Positions 24,907 to 36,685 of a stretch of DNA of 64,000 bases are shown in pieces (the first letter of the stretch is position 1; each line of letters begins with the position of its first letter). The notes under the pieces were generated by a model. The model saw only the letters and a list, made by a program, of their open reading frames with translations, had not been told where the DNA came from and searched no databases. Both the position numbers and the translations under genes were made by a program. This DNA comes from an uncultured Methylophilaceae bacterium (GTDB lineage Bacteria > Pseudomonadota > Gammaproteobacteria > Burkholderiales > Methylophilaceae), in the NCBI GenBank assembly GCA_905182075.1, contig CAJIZS010000001.1, positions 1-64,000 on the forward strand, in the 5' to 3' direction.

Positions 24907-25568
24907 TTGAAAACTAACCTCACTTATCCAATTATAGCTAAAGAAGGCTGGTTATTTCTTGGCATTTCAATTGTCGCCAGCCTAGCTACTAGTCTTTGGT
25001 GTCTAAAGGCATCCATCCCTCTATGGATAATATCTTTGATTTATTTTACAATTCTTTCGAGATCCAATTCGGCCAATACCTACAAGATAAGAATTTAATA
25101 GTATCAGCTGCGGATGGTCGTGTTATTTCAATTGAAAAAACAACCGATCCCTATAAAAAAAGAAAAGCAATAAAGAGTTAGTGTTTTATGAATGTTTTTA
25201 ATGTTCATTCAAATAAAGCCCCTATTTCAGGGAAATTATTAACAAATGGTATTTTCCTGGAAAATTTTTTAATGCCTCCTTATCAAAAGCATCTTTAGAA
25301 GAACGAACGTTGCGCACTTCTGATAGAAACAAAAGATAAACAATTGATAACTTGTGTTCAGATTGCTGGCTTAATTGCACGTAGAATTTTATGTTACAAA
25401 GAAATCGGTGGAAATCTTTTAAAAGGTGAGCGGTATGGATTTATTAGATTTGGATCACGAGTAGACTTATATTTACCAGAAATTCAAAATTAAAGTGACC
25501 TTGGTCAAAAAGTTAAAAGTTGTCAATCAATAATAGCTGAATTAATTAATCTTTGCGAAGAAAGATAG
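24907..25568 (+). CDS. psd: Phosphatidylserine decarboxylase (short type), frameshifted
   Basis: Makes phosphatidylethanolamine; autocleaves to create a pyruvoyl cofactor. TTG start right after the ilvC stop. N-terminal membrane helices ([19 protein letters not shown]) are followed by [32 protein letters not shown] and [15 protein letters not shown]. The processing-site motif appears as [15 protein letters not shown], with the serine that becomes the pyruvoyl group. Breaks near 24975, 25070, 25165, 25250 and 25320, plus an in-frame stop at 25492 before [16 protein letters not shown]. Confidence 0.85.
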
Positions 25569-25573
25569 ATAAT

Positions 25574-26018
25574 TCATTCAAAGCTTTCTTCATAAACTTC
25601 ACGTTTAAAATCAATAACTTGATCAATGGAGACCAAAAATCATCCCATCGCCATGAATCAAATTCCGGCTTTTCAGAATTTTTAAAAAAATATCAGAGTC
25701 TTTCCAATAAATTTTAATAAAAACCATATTTGTTTTTGTCCTTTATAGCTGATCTATTCATCTCTCTTATCCATTGCTTGGGACATCATATCTAAGCCAC
25801 CTTTTGTTTTCCAATAATTTCTACATGATCTGGTCTTAAGCCGACCTCTTCCATTAATTCTCGATACATTGCCTCCTCTAAGGCTTTCGCCCTCATTTAT
25901 TCCTCCTTGAGGGAAATTGCCAGGCATCCTCATCTACTCTTTTTGCCCATAGAACTTTTTTATTATCATTTAAAATGATAATACCTACATTGGGTCTATA
26001 TCCTTCTTGATCAATCAT
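25574..26018 (-). CDS. rppH: RNA pyrophosphohydrolase (Nudix), several frameshifts
   Basis: Removes pyrophosphate from mRNA 5' ends and triggers decay. Read on the minus strand: [19 protein letters not shown], then [20 protein letters not shown] and [10 protein letters not shown], the Nudix box split by indels. [32 protein letters not shown] and [11 protein letters not shown] follow. No single open frame is long enough to show it, but every family segment is present in order. Convergent with psd. Confidence 0.85.
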
Positions 26019-26084
26019 AATGGTTATCCTTAATATATATTCTATTTTTCCACAAATAAAAATTTATTAAAAGCTTGATTTAAT

Positions 26085-27038
26085 ATGATTAATCAAAATA
26101 AAAAATTTATTCTAATTATATTAATAGTATTGCTTAGTCATTAATCTATTTATATGATTTACAATAGTAAATATCCAAAAGCTTACATAACAAACCAAGG
26201 TGATAATACTGTTTCTATAGTTGATCTTATAAACTAAAAGAATAAAAACTATAAAAGTTGGTATTGCGCCACTTGGCATAACAATTTTAAATAAAAAAAA
26301 TCTTGCTTTCATTGGTAATGTTGGTACTGATGATATTTCTGTAATTGATACACGTACAGATCAGATTATTAAAACAATCAAATTAAATACAGCCCCATTA
26401 AGCTTAACTTCAAACCCTGACGAATCTAAAGTTTATGTAACTGACTGGTTTAAGAATAATAGTTTTAGTTATTTCAGTTGAAGAATGAAAGTTATTGATT
26501 CTATTCAGGTTGGAAAGACTCCATCAGGAATAGCTTTCAATAAAAAATATAATTATCTAATATTACTAATAGAGATGCAAATACTGTTGAAATATACAAT
26601 AGAAAATACAATATAATCAAAAAATTAAACAGGGAAACATCCTTTTGGAATTTCATACTAAAGGAAAATATGCATATACTGCAAATGTTTACGATGATAC
26701 AGTTACTGAATTATTAACTTGAGAGATTGGTCTACTACAATCATTAAAGTTGGCGCCATCCTTACAATATATTAACTCACCAGAATCTTGGCTTTGTAAC
26801 AAATGCGCTTGATGACTCGTTAAGTGTTATTGACCTAAAAATTGGTAAAGAATTAAAAAAATAAGGACTGGCGAAACTCCTGAAAATTTAGATATACATC
26901 ATTGAGTTTAATCTACTAGTAGTTACAAATTGGGGTAGTGATTCAGTTTCTATATATGACCTTAAAAATTTAACTTTTATAAAAGAAATAAAAACAGGTA
27001 CTCAAAGTCGATCTTTTGGGGACTTTATACTTCAGTAA
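26085..27038 (+). CDS. YVTN-repeat beta-propeller protein, heavily frameshifted
   Basis: An N-terminal hydrophobic anchor or signal (NKKFILIILIVLLSH) precedes repeated propeller blades such as AYITNQGDNTVSIVDL, GNVGTDDISVIDTRTD, VYVTDWF, FVTNALDDSLSVIDLKIG and TNWGSDSVSIYDLKN. This is the 40-residue YVTN repeat of secreted propeller proteins, some of which are found in periplasmic oxidation pathways. At least eight frame changes are needed. It is followed by an MxaD-like gene, which hints at a role in periplasmic alcohol oxidation; that is inference. Confidence 0.72.
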
Positions 27039-27091
27039 GGTTTTTATAGTAATATGTGAAATTGATTTTTAATTAACTAAGGATTTATCAG

Positions 27092-27609
27092 ATGAGAAAA
27101 TTTTATTTTAGCCCTAATAACACTAATGTTTTCCATGTCAATTTTTGCACATGGTCCTACACCTCAAAAAGTTCAAGAGTCAGTAACAGTTAATGTTTCT
27201 GTTGAAAAAGCATGGGCTTTAGTTAAAGACTTCAGTGCAATTGATAAATGGCATCCAGCCGTAAAAGATATAAAAATTGAAAAAAGAGGTGAAGATACCT
27301 ACCGAATACTAACCCTAGAGTCAGGTGATAAGCTTGAAGAAAAATTTAGGTCGATTGACGATGACTTAAAAAAAATAAGGTCTAATAAAAACGGATGTTC
27401 CTTTTTCAGACTATAACGCACAGATTAGAGTTAAAAAAGGTGCAAATGATAATGAGTCGATTGTTCAATGGACAGCAAGATTTTATAGAACATACAAGCT
27501 TAATCCTCCGATACCAGAAGGTCAGGATGATGCTACAGCAAAGGCTGCTGTTCAAGTTACGGTGGATAATGGTTTGGCTGGCTTGAAAAAAACTTTAGAA
27601 TCGAAATAA
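27092..27609 (+). CDS. Secreted SRPBCC-fold protein, MxaD-like, frameshifted
   Basis: After the first codons a frameshift leads into a signal peptide (LITLMFSMSIFAHG). A START/SRPBCC domain follows: SVTVNVSVEKAWALVKDFSA, DKWHPAVKDIKIEK, then after a break near 27395 WTARFYRTYKLNPPIP and the C-terminal helix VTVDNGLAGLKKTLESK. MxaD in methylotrophs has this fold and assists electron transfer between methanol dehydrogenase and its cytochrome. The assignment to that subgroup rests on resemblance and context only. A strong terminator follows. Confidence 0.68.
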
Positions 27610-27628
27610 TGCATAAGTGCTTTATAGG

Positions 27629-27656
27629 AAGCGGATTATTTAATCCGCTTTTTTTA
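27629..27656 (+). terminator. Intrinsic terminator after the SRPBCC gene
   Basis: Stem AAGCGGAT (27629-27636), short loop, stem ATCCGCTT (27643-27650), then T5. It lies 20 bases after the stop codon and directly before the esterase ATG. Confidence 0.9.
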
Positions 27657-28257
27657 TGATTACAATTAATTCACAAAAAAATCCTAGCACGATAGTAATA
27701 TGGCTTCATGGCTTAGGTGCAGATGAGAATGACTTTGTACCATTCATTAAAAGCTTGGGGCTTGAACCACCGTTTATTTTACCTAATGCGCCAGAAAAAC
27801 CTATGGCAGTACCTAAAAAATAAGCCCCAAACGCGATTTGCAGCAACTGGAAGCTCTTGTTTAAATTCTAGTTCTAATTGTCTATGAATATCTCTTATCG
27901 AAGTAATAATAAAAAAAAGATTAATGAAATCAAAATTTATTAATCCTTTGGGAAAAGATGTTTTAAGGAGCAGCACTTTCTTTGTTTACTGGTCTCACTT
28001 CTGAAATCAAGATTTCAGGAATTATTGCGCTATCAGGATATTTGCCAAAAGTAACCCTTAAGCCAAAATTTAAAGTACCTCCAATAATTGCAATTCATGG
28101 GGTATGTGATGATATCATTAGTAATAATATAGCAACTGAAAGCTATAAAAAACTAAAGAAATCAACAGATTTCTATTTTAAATCCTATAATATGACTCAT
28201 GAAGTGATTCAGGATGAAATTATAGATGTTAAAAACTTTCTAAAAAAATATATATAA
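27657..28257 (+). CDS. Phospholipase/carboxylesterase family alpha/beta hydrolase, interior disrupted
   Basis: The start MITINSQKNPSTIVIWLHGL and GADENDFVPFIKSL fit the short carboxylesterase (EstB/YpfH) family; FILPNAPEKP follows. The C-terminal half is intact: AALSLFTGLTSEIKISGIIA with the tail of the nucleophile elbow, IAIHGVCDDII with the aspartate, and YNMTHEV with the histidine. Between about 27815 and 27965 the expected sequence, including the GFSQG nucleophile serine, is not readable in any frame; the opposite strand reads HRQLELEFKQELPVAA there. Confidence 0.75.
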
Positions 28258-28258
28258 C

Positions 28259-28480
28259 ATGACTAAAGAAACCATAAATATTGAAAAGCTAATAGAGGAC
28301 TTGGATAAAATAGTTCTAAAGATGGAGGGAAGCAATCTTAATCTTGAGGATTCTCTTTCATCATACGAAAATGGTATTACTCTGGTCAAAAAAGCTCAAG
28401 ACTCACTTAAGAAAATAGAGCAGAAAGTTCAAATGCTTTCACAAAAAAATGAGTTAGAAGACTTTAAAACTGATGAGTGA
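28259..28480 (+). CDS. xseB: Exodeoxyribonuclease VII small subunit
   Basis: Intact 73-residue helical protein: NIEKLIEDLDKIVLKMEGSN, then LEDSLSSYENGITLVKKAQD, the XseB signature. Partners with XseA (not in this window) in single-strand DNA degradation. The 3' end overlaps ispA by eight bases. xseB-ispA-dxs is a very common gene order. Confidence 0.95.
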   Translation: MTKETINIEKLIEDLDKIVLKMEGSNLNLEDSLSSYENGITLVKKAQDSLKKIEQKVQMLSQKNELEDFKTDE

Positions 28481-29324
28481 GTCATTTGATTCTTGGCTAA
28501 ATGTGCACCAACAAAGAATTGATAACTTTATTGAAGAAATTTTCAAAAAAAATTATCCTAAAAACTATCTAAGTGATGTTTGCTCCTACTCCATTCTCAA
28601 TGGAGGAAAAAGATTTAGGGCCCTGTTAGTTTATGCAGTTGGTGATATAAGTAATACTAGTAAAAATTTACTAGACTACATTGCTTGCGCTATCGAGCTA
28701 ACTCATAGCTATTCACTTATTCACGACGACCTCCCCTCTATGGATAATGATGATCTGAGGCGTGGAAAAGCATCATGTCATATTAAATTTAATGAGGCCC
28801 AAGCAATATTAGCTGGAGATGGCATACAGGCTATGGCAATAGAACTAATCTGCTCTGAAGGATTTGAAGTTAAAGCAGAAGCGAAAGTTGAATTAATTAG
28901 AAACCTTTCTGCCTCGACAGGAATAAAAGGAATGGTTTTAGGGCAGTCACTTGATATGCGGTCTTCAAGTAATCTCGATAGCCTTAAATTCCTTGAGGAA
29001 ATTCAAGAATTAAAGACAGGAAAACTGATTGAACTTTCATGCCTGATGCCCATAATAATATCTGATGGCATGAGCTCTAAAGATAAGGGCAAGATCATAA
29101 ATTTATCAAAGTTGCTGGGTAAAATCTATCAAATTACAGACGATATTCTAGATGTTAGTTCGAACGAAATAATTATGGGCATGGGAAATTACAGGAACGA
29201 ATGGAAAAACAACTTGTGCGAGAATATTAGCAAAAAAAATAAATGAAAAATTATTCAATATGCAAATAATGAATTAGATAATATTACTGGTAATACTGAA
29301 ATACTAAAAATGATGATGTTTTAA
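28473..29324 (+). CDS. ispA: Farnesyl diphosphate synthase / polyprenyl synthetase, C-terminus replaced
   Basis: Condenses isopentenyl diphosphate with allylic diphosphates. [13 protein letters not shown], the first aspartate-rich motif [18 protein letters not shown], the lysine/threonine site [11 protein letters not shown] and the second aspartate motif [12 protein letters not shown] are all present and in one frame. Immediately after DDILDVSSN the sequence departs from the family. In another frame it reads [17 protein letters not shown], a Mur-ligase ATP loop. A short remainder ([16 protein letters not shown]) may be the real IspA tail. Confidence 0.93.
29170..29255 (+). other. Mur-ligase-like P-loop fragment inside ispA
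   Basis: The frame reading [19 protein letters not shown] carries the T/S-G-T-N-G-K-T-T ATP-binding motif of MurC/D/E/F, Mpl and cyanophycin synthetase proteins. It has no place in a prenyltransferase. It replaces the segment following DDILDVSSN. Length is about 85 bases; boundaries are approximate. Confidence 0.5.
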
Positions 29325-29344
29325 AATTTATAAAAGAAAATTTT

Positions 29345-31143
<1,799 letters not shown>

Positions 31144-31160
31144 TGCTAACATATCATATT

Positions 31161-31955
31161 ATGAATAGACCAACATCACCAGAATTAATTGAAGATACTC
31201 AAAATAGTCCCGATCACAGACATCTAGATATAGACAAGGTAGGTATTAAAGCAATTAAGCACCCTATTCTTGTTAAAGATAAGTCAGGATTAATTCAGCA
31301 CACTAATGCGATATTTAGCATGTATGTTCATTTGCCTCATAATTGTCAAAGGTACGCATATGTCAAGGTTCGTAAAAATACTAGAAGAATTTCATCGTTA
31401 GTCCATGAGAAATCTTTTGAAGAAATCTTAAAAGAAATGTTGGAGAGATTGGAGTCTAAGTCCGGGTACTTAGAAATGCAATTCACATATTTTGTGAATA
31501 AAAAAGCTCCTGTTAGTGGAGTTGAAAGCTTAATGGACTATGACGTTAGCTTTGTTGGAGAAATGATTGATGGTAAGGTTGTTAACACGACAAAAGTTAT
31601 TGTTCCTGTTACTAGCCTTTGTCCTTGCTCAAAGAAAATTTCAAAATATGGTGCGCATAATCAAAGAGCACATGTTACTTTAACTTTAGAAACAAAAGGT
31701 TTTATTTGGATTGAAGATATAATTGAACTAGTAGAAAAACAAGCTTCCTGCGAACTATACGGAATACTAAAAAGACCAGATGAAAAATATGTAACAGAAA
31801 AAGCATATGAAAATCCAAAATTTGTCGAGGATATTGTAAGAGATATTGCAACCGAGCTAAATGCAGATGATCGTATTCTCTCTTACCGAGTTGAATCAGA
31901 AAACTTTGAGTCTATTCATAATCATTCAGCATATGCTCAAATACATCAAATATAA
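31161..31955 (+). CDS. folE2: GTP cyclohydrolase FolE2
   Basis: Type IB GTP cyclohydrolase, the first step to folate in bacteria lacking FolE1. Intact. I choose the ATG at 31161 ([20 protein letters not shown]) over the GTG at 31143 because [15 protein letters not shown] matches the family N-terminus. The active-site region [20 protein letters not shown] holds the conserved cysteines; [20 protein letters not shown] follows. Overlaps the convergent MFS gene by 44 bases at the 3' end. Confidence 0.96.
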   Translation: MNRPTSPELIEDTQNSPDHRHLDIDKVGIKAIKHPILVKDKSGLIQHTNAIFSMYVHLPHNCQRYAYVKVRKNTRRISSLVHEKSFEEILKEMLERLESKSGYLEMQFTYFVNKKAPVSGVESLMDYDVSFVGEMIDGKVVNTTKVIVPVTSLCPCSKKISKYGAHNQRAHVTLTLETKGFIWIEDIIELVEKQASCELYGILKRPDEKYVTEKAYENPKFVEDIVRDIATELNADDRILSYRVESENFESIHNHSAYAQIHQI

Positions 31956-33111
31956 GTGTCATATCTTTTTTTATTTTGTCACTCAACCCAAGGTAAATGA
32001 TAATAAAACCAAGCAGCGGCAAAGTTGCTGAAAAAACGAAAGTATTAGCTGTTCCCCAGTAATCAATCAAATAACCACCCCCAAGTCCACCTATAGTTCC
32101 GCCTACCCCATAAGTAACGCTGTTATATAGTGATTGCCCTCTAGCCTGGTGCTCGTTATTAAAAAAGTTAGAAATTAATTGGATTGAAGCTACATGAAAA
32201 CTACCGAATGTAGCAGCATGCATTATTTGTGCAAATATTAATATCGGTAGGCTATCTGCAAATGACCCTATTAGAAAGAATCTAACTACAGCAAACAATA
32301 AGCTAATCAACAAAACTGACTTTAAAGTTATTTTTTTTAAAATCATTGGCATCATTATAAAAATTAAAATTTCAAAAACTACGCCTATTGACCATAAAAT
32401 ACCAATAATAGTATTTGAATACCCCTGCTCTTGAAGAAAAATTGAATAAAAATTATATAAGAGGCCGTGAGAGGAAACCATAAGTGCACAACCGGTAAGT
32501 AAAATAATGACTTTACTTTTGGCTTTACTGTCCTTTATCCTATTATTCCTTCTTGCAACATAATAACCTTATCAGGAATGACAAAGGACAATAAAAAAAT
32601 AATTATCTGAGCAACAAGAAGTCCGTAGATTAATGATTTTGCCCCAGAGTTATCTATAAAAAATCCCAGAACCAATGAAGCAAAAATAAATCCTAATGAT
32701 CCCCATAATCTAATGCGACTATAATCTGAGTTCGCTTTATTTGCTTCTAAAGTGCGCCAATGTCAGTGATTCCGCAAGTGGGAGCGTTGAGCTTGTAAAA
32801 ATACTCATTGCCATCATAACAATAAGGATTTATTGATTTATTGGATAATGATCCTACAAATCCTAATACTCCAAATCAAGTCATAAATCTAAATAATGTA
32901 GGATTATGTGCCCATAGATTTGATAGCGATACTGGGGAATGGGATTTCTCAGAAAATTACTCATTTGAAATAGAGAAAGTAAAATACCAATTTGTATGGC
33001 TGAAAAAGAAAGGGACTTTAAATAAATACCCCAATAAGGAACAAAAAGCCCTACGAAGAAATAATAAAAAAAGTAAAAACTTGAAAATCTACTATATAAG
33101 AACGAGGTCAC
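31912..33111 (-). CDS. Major facilitator superfamily transporter (PPP/HcaT-like), frameshifted
   Basis: N-terminal segment [20 protein letters not shown] and [17 protein letters not shown] match the MFS_1-like sugar/phenylpropionate subgroup. The middle reads [36 protein letters not shown] and [13 protein letters not shown]. The C-terminal six-helix half is one clean frame (for example [17 protein letters not shown]). The GTG start overlaps the aroC stop. About 115 bases at 32840-32955 do not read as MFS and may be a foreign insert. Substrate unknown. Confidence 0.82.
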
Positions 33112-34170
33112 GCCGAAAACGGATTTTTTCTGACAACATCCAAGTTTTGCCCTCTATCCCTGAGAGCATGGTCGATTAGGACAAGTGCCAACATAGCCTC
33201 TACAATAGGAACTGCTCTTATCGCAACGCATGGGTCGTGGCGGCCAGTTGTTTTCATATTTATCTGCTTTCCATTAGAGTCAATAGAAGACCTATCCTGT
33301 GGAATGCTTGAAGTAGGTTTAAAAGCAACGTTAACGTCAACATCTTGTCCAGTAGAAATTCCACCAAGAATACCGCCGGCGTTGTTTGAAACAAAACCTT
33401 CAGCGTTCATTTCGTCGCTGTGTTCAGTGCCCTTCTGAGTTACGCTATTAAATCCTGACCCTATCTCAACGCCCTTTGTAGCATTTATACTCATCATTGC
33501 GGAAGCTATGTCCGCATCAAGCCTTCCAAAGACTGGCTCCCCCAAACCTATTGGTACATTTTGAGCACTTACAAATAGATCTAATAGTTTCTTTATTTTT
33601 AATTGGTAAATTATGAAATGATGAAATTTGATAATCCTTTATCTGCTGCAAAAAAAGGATTTTCGTTAACAATACTCCAATCAGAAATTGGGACCTCTAT
33701 CTCACCCAAATGTGACAAGCATGCATTAATTTTCACCCCTAATTTATTTTGCAAAACTAATTTAGCTATTGCACCAGCAGCAACTCTTACCGCAGTTTCT
33801 CTTGCGCTTGATCTGCCACCACCCCTATAATCTCTAATACCATATTTATGTAGGTAAGTAATATCTGCATGCCCAGGCCTAAAAGTGTCCTTAATCTTTG
33901 AGTAATCCTGACTTCTTTGGTCTTTATTTCTGATAATAAAGCCGATTGGAGCACCTGTGGTTTTACCTTCAAAAGTACCTGATAATATTTCTACCAGATC
34001 ATCTTCTTTCCGCTGGGTTACAAACTTTGATGTGCCAGGTTTTCTTCTATCCAAATCCACTTGTAAATCAGATTCATTTAACTCCATTCCAGGGGGGCAC
34101 CCATCTACTACCCCGCCAATTGCCGGGCCATGAGATTCACCAAAAGAAGTTAATGTAAATAATTTACCAT
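33108..34170 (-). CDS. aroC: Chorismate synthase, frameshifted
   Basis: Last shared step of aromatic amino acid synthesis. [108 protein letters not shown] and the ending [11 protein letters not shown] are all family motifs. Frames change near 33580 and at the very start; the ATG at 34170 is one frame away from the coding frame, so I assume an indel there. Confidence 0.93.
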
Positions 34171-34229
34171 ATTTTAGTACAGCGTCACTAACATCTTTTA
34201 TATCATCATTCAGAAAGCATAAAATGCAT

Positions 34230-34763
34230 TCAGTTCTTAATAACTAAATAATCTCCAGGTTGAAGGTTATCAAGCTTATATTCACCAACTTGAGACCTCA
34301 CTAATCGGAGTGTTGGATGAGATACAGCAGCTGTCATCTTTCTAACCTGCCTATTCCTTCCTTCTAAAATTTTAATTTCTATCCAAGAAGTAGGTATAGA
34401 TTTTCTAACTCTAATTGGTGGCTGTCTACTCCAAATATCTGGCGGATCTATTTTTTGAACCAAAGCTGGTTTCGTTAAACTATCCCCAATATATATACCT
34501 GTCCTCAGTATATTTAAAGATGACTCATTGGGAATATTTTCAACTTGAGCCCAATAAGTTTTATAAATATTATTTGTTGGATGCGATATTTTATTTTGTA
34601 AAACGCCATTGTCAGTTAAAATGATCAAACCTTCGCTATCGGCATCAAGGCGTCCAGCAGGGTAAACATTTTTATATGGAATAAAATCTTTTAAAGATTT
34701 GTAAGTTTCATGTTGAGAAAACTGACTTATGACGCCAAAAGGTTTATTAAATACAATTATCAA
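34230..34763 (-). CDS. 23S rRNA/RsuA-family pseudouridine synthase (RluE-like)
   Basis: Intact 177 residues: [14 protein letters not shown], the catalytic [18 protein letters not shown] (Asp), KTYWAQVE, and the C-terminal [20 protein letters not shown]. Lacks an N-terminal S4 domain and is short, matching RluE, which modifies U2457 of 23S rRNA in E. coli. Exact target is inferred. Divergent from icd. Confidence 0.9.
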   Translation of the reverse strand: MIIVFNKPFGVISQFSQHETYKSLKDFIPYKNVYPAGRLDADSEGLIILTDNGVLQNKISHPTNNIYKTYWAQVENIPNESSLNILRTGIYIGDSLTKPALVQKIDPPDIWSRQPPIRVRKSIPTSWIEIKILEGRNRQVRKMTAAVSHPTLRLVRSQVGEYKLDNLQPGDYLVIKN

Positions 34764-34793
34764 TTTTTAGATAAAAACATGAGAAAAAAATTT

Positions 34794-36016
34794 ATGAATA
34801 ACAAAGTTAAAATTCCAAGTAAGGGTGAACAAATAAGACTTAATTCTAACCTAAAGTTAGAAGTTCCTGACTACCCAATTATTCCATTCATATCAGGTGA
34901 CGGTATTGGAGTTGATGTTACTCCAGCTATGCAAGCTGTAGTTGATCATGCTATTAAAAAAACTTACGGCAATAATAAGAAAATATCATGGATGGAAGTT
35001 TACGCTGGCAAAAAAGCGACTCAAATATACAGTAAAGATACATGGTTGCCCGAAGAGACTGTAGATTTATTAAAAAAATATATTATCTCAATAAAAGGTC
35101 CTTTAGCTACTCCAGTTGGTGGGGGTATAAGATCATTAAATGTTTCATTAAGGCAACAGCTTGATCTGTATGTATGTCAAAGACCAATCCGATACTACTC
35201 AGGTGTTCCTAGCCCACTTAAAAGTCCCCAAGATACCAACATGGATATCTTTAGAGAAAATACAGAGGATATATACGCTGGAATAGAATGGCCAGCAGGC
35301 TCTATAGAAGTAAAAAAAATAATACAGCAGTTGACTAAATTGGGGGCGGGAAATAAAATTCGTTTTCCAGAGTCGAGTGCTATTGGAATAAAACCAGTGT
35401 CAGAAGAGGGGAGTAAAAGACTCATAAGGCAGGCAATTAAATTTGCTATTAACAATAAGAAAAAATCAGTTACCCTGGTACACAAAGGTAATATTATGAA
35501 ATTTACTGAAGGTGCATTTAAAGATTGGGGCTATGAAGGCTACAACCAAAGGACTAATGAATTTATGACCAAGTAACAGGTAAAGAAATTATCATTAAAG
35601 ATTGTATTGCAGATGCATTTTTACAGCAAATACTGATTCGTCCAAATGAATATTCAGTTATTGCTACTTTGAATCTTAATGGTGACTATATATCAGATGC
35701 ATTAGCTGCACAAGTTGGCGGGATTGGTATTTCTCCTGGCGCAAACTACTCTGACACAACAGCTGTTTTCGAAGCCACACATGGAACTGCCCCTACAATT
35801 GCTGGAAAAGACATAGCAAACCCAAGCTCACTAATATTATCCGCTCAAATGATGCTTGAGCATATAGGTTGGACAGACTCAGCAGAAACACTTCGTCTTT
35901 CATTTACTAAAACATTAAAAGAAAATAAGGTGACAGCTGATTTCGCTTCTCAGCTTAAAGATTGCAAAACTTTATCAACAACAGAGTTTGCAAAAGCTTT
36001 AATTGAAAACATGTAA
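34794..36016 (+). CDS. icd: NADP-dependent isocitrate dehydrogenase, one frameshift region
   Basis: TCA-cycle enzyme. The start is [17 protein letters not shown] at 34794, not the upstream ATG of the longer frame. [20 protein letters not shown], the isocitrate-binding [15 protein letters not shown] (with the regulatory serine position), [18 protein letters not shown] and [19 protein letters not shown] are present. After a disturbed stretch at 35550-35600 the C-terminal part reads [35 protein letters not shown] and [20 protein letters not shown]. Confidence 0.95.
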
Positions 36017-36041
36017 AAAAAGGCCCTTAAAGAACCTTTTT
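36017..36041. terminator. Bidirectional hairpin between icd and the cold-shock gene
   Basis: AAAAAGG (36017-36023), 11-base loop, CCTTTTT (36035-36041). With A- and T-runs on both sides it can end transcription from either strand. Moderate stem strength. Confidence 0.55.
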
Positions 36042-36051
36042 ACCAATCAAC

Positions 36052-36258
36052 TTAGTCAGCTGGTTGAATATTTGAAGCTTGCTTACCCTTTGGACCTTCA
36101 GTTACCTCAAAAGTCACACGAGAACCTTCTTTCAAACTTTTGTACCCTTCTTCAACAATTGCTGAAAAGTGAGCAAATAAATCATCACCACCATCATCTG
36201 GAGTGATAAAACCAAAACCTTTTGAATCATTAAACCATTTAACTGTTCCTGTTGCCAT
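36052..36258 (-). CDS. cspA: Cold-shock protein, CspA family (copy 1)
   Basis: Intact 68-residue OB-fold RNA chaperone. RNP1 is [13 protein letters not shown] and RNP2 is DLFAHFSAI. The C-terminus [14 protein letters not shown] is canonical. Start preceded by AAAGGATG. It is the downstream member of a tandem pair whose first 45 residues are identical apart from one Glu/Asp change. Confidence 0.96.
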   Translation of the reverse strand: MATGTVKWFNDSKGFGFITPDDGGDDLFAHFSAIVEEGYKSLKEGSRVTFEVTEGPKGKQASNIQPAD

Positions 36259-36296
36259 TACGATACATCCTTTACAAATTTGGGGGGCCCCTAAAG
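36259..36296 (-). promoter_or_regulatory. Conserved cold-shock 5' leader, copy 1
   Basis: On the minus strand CTTTAGGGGCCCCCC, an AT spacer, then TTGTAAAGGATG before the start codon. CTTTA can pair with TAAAG, enclosing a G/C-rich core, and the pairing would cover the Shine-Dalgarno AAAGG. The same layout precedes copy 2, so it is probably functional. Confidence 0.4.
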
Positions 36297-36302
36297 AATC
36301 GC

Positions 36303-36524
36303 TTACTGTATATGTTGTCTGTAGATTGTAAACCTAGAAGAACGACTGATACGAATAGGGCCGTCAGTTACTTCAAAAGAGACTTTCGCCCCTTCTTTTA
36401 AACTTTTATATCCTTCATCAACAATTGCTGAAAAGTGAGCAAATAAATCATCACCACCATCATCAGGAGTGATAAAACCAAAACCTTTTGAATCATTAAA
36501 CCATTTAACTGTTCCTGTTGCCAT
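36303..36524 (-). CDS. cspA: Cold-shock protein, CspA family (copy 2, aberrant C-terminus)
   Basis: Same RNP motifs as copy 1, and the upstream untranslated region is also shared. After VSFEVTDGP, where KGKQASNI is expected, the sequence turns into [17 protein letters not shown], unrelated to the family. Either a frameshift plus replacement or a short foreign stretch ends this copy. Confidence 0.88.
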   Translation of the reverse strand: MATGTVKWFNDSKGFGFITPDDGGDDLFAHFSAIVDEGYKSLKEGAKVSFEVTDGPIRISRSSRFTIYRQHIQ

Positions 36525-36562
36525 TTCAATACATCCTTTACAAATTTGGGCGGCACCCTAAA
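36525..36562 (-). promoter_or_regulatory. Conserved cold-shock 5' leader, copy 2
   Basis: On the minus strand CTTTAGGGTGCCGCCC, then an AT spacer and TTGTAAAGGATG. It differs from copy 1 in the G/C-rich core, but both keep G-run/C-run complementarity and the CTTTA/TAAAG pair. Confidence 0.4.
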
Positions 36563-36685
36563 GATTAGTTTAAAGCTAAAATGAAATTACCTAGATAAAT
36601 ACATTTAAACGCAGATAAACCAAACACCGGCTTAGTATTTTCAAGTATTAAATAGAAATGTAAAGATTTTTTAAATAAGTTTAAT

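Noticed and set aside
33946-34158. Small plus-strand ORF inside aroC
   Set aside because: Antisense shadow of a conserved gene, with no ribosome site or family resemblance.
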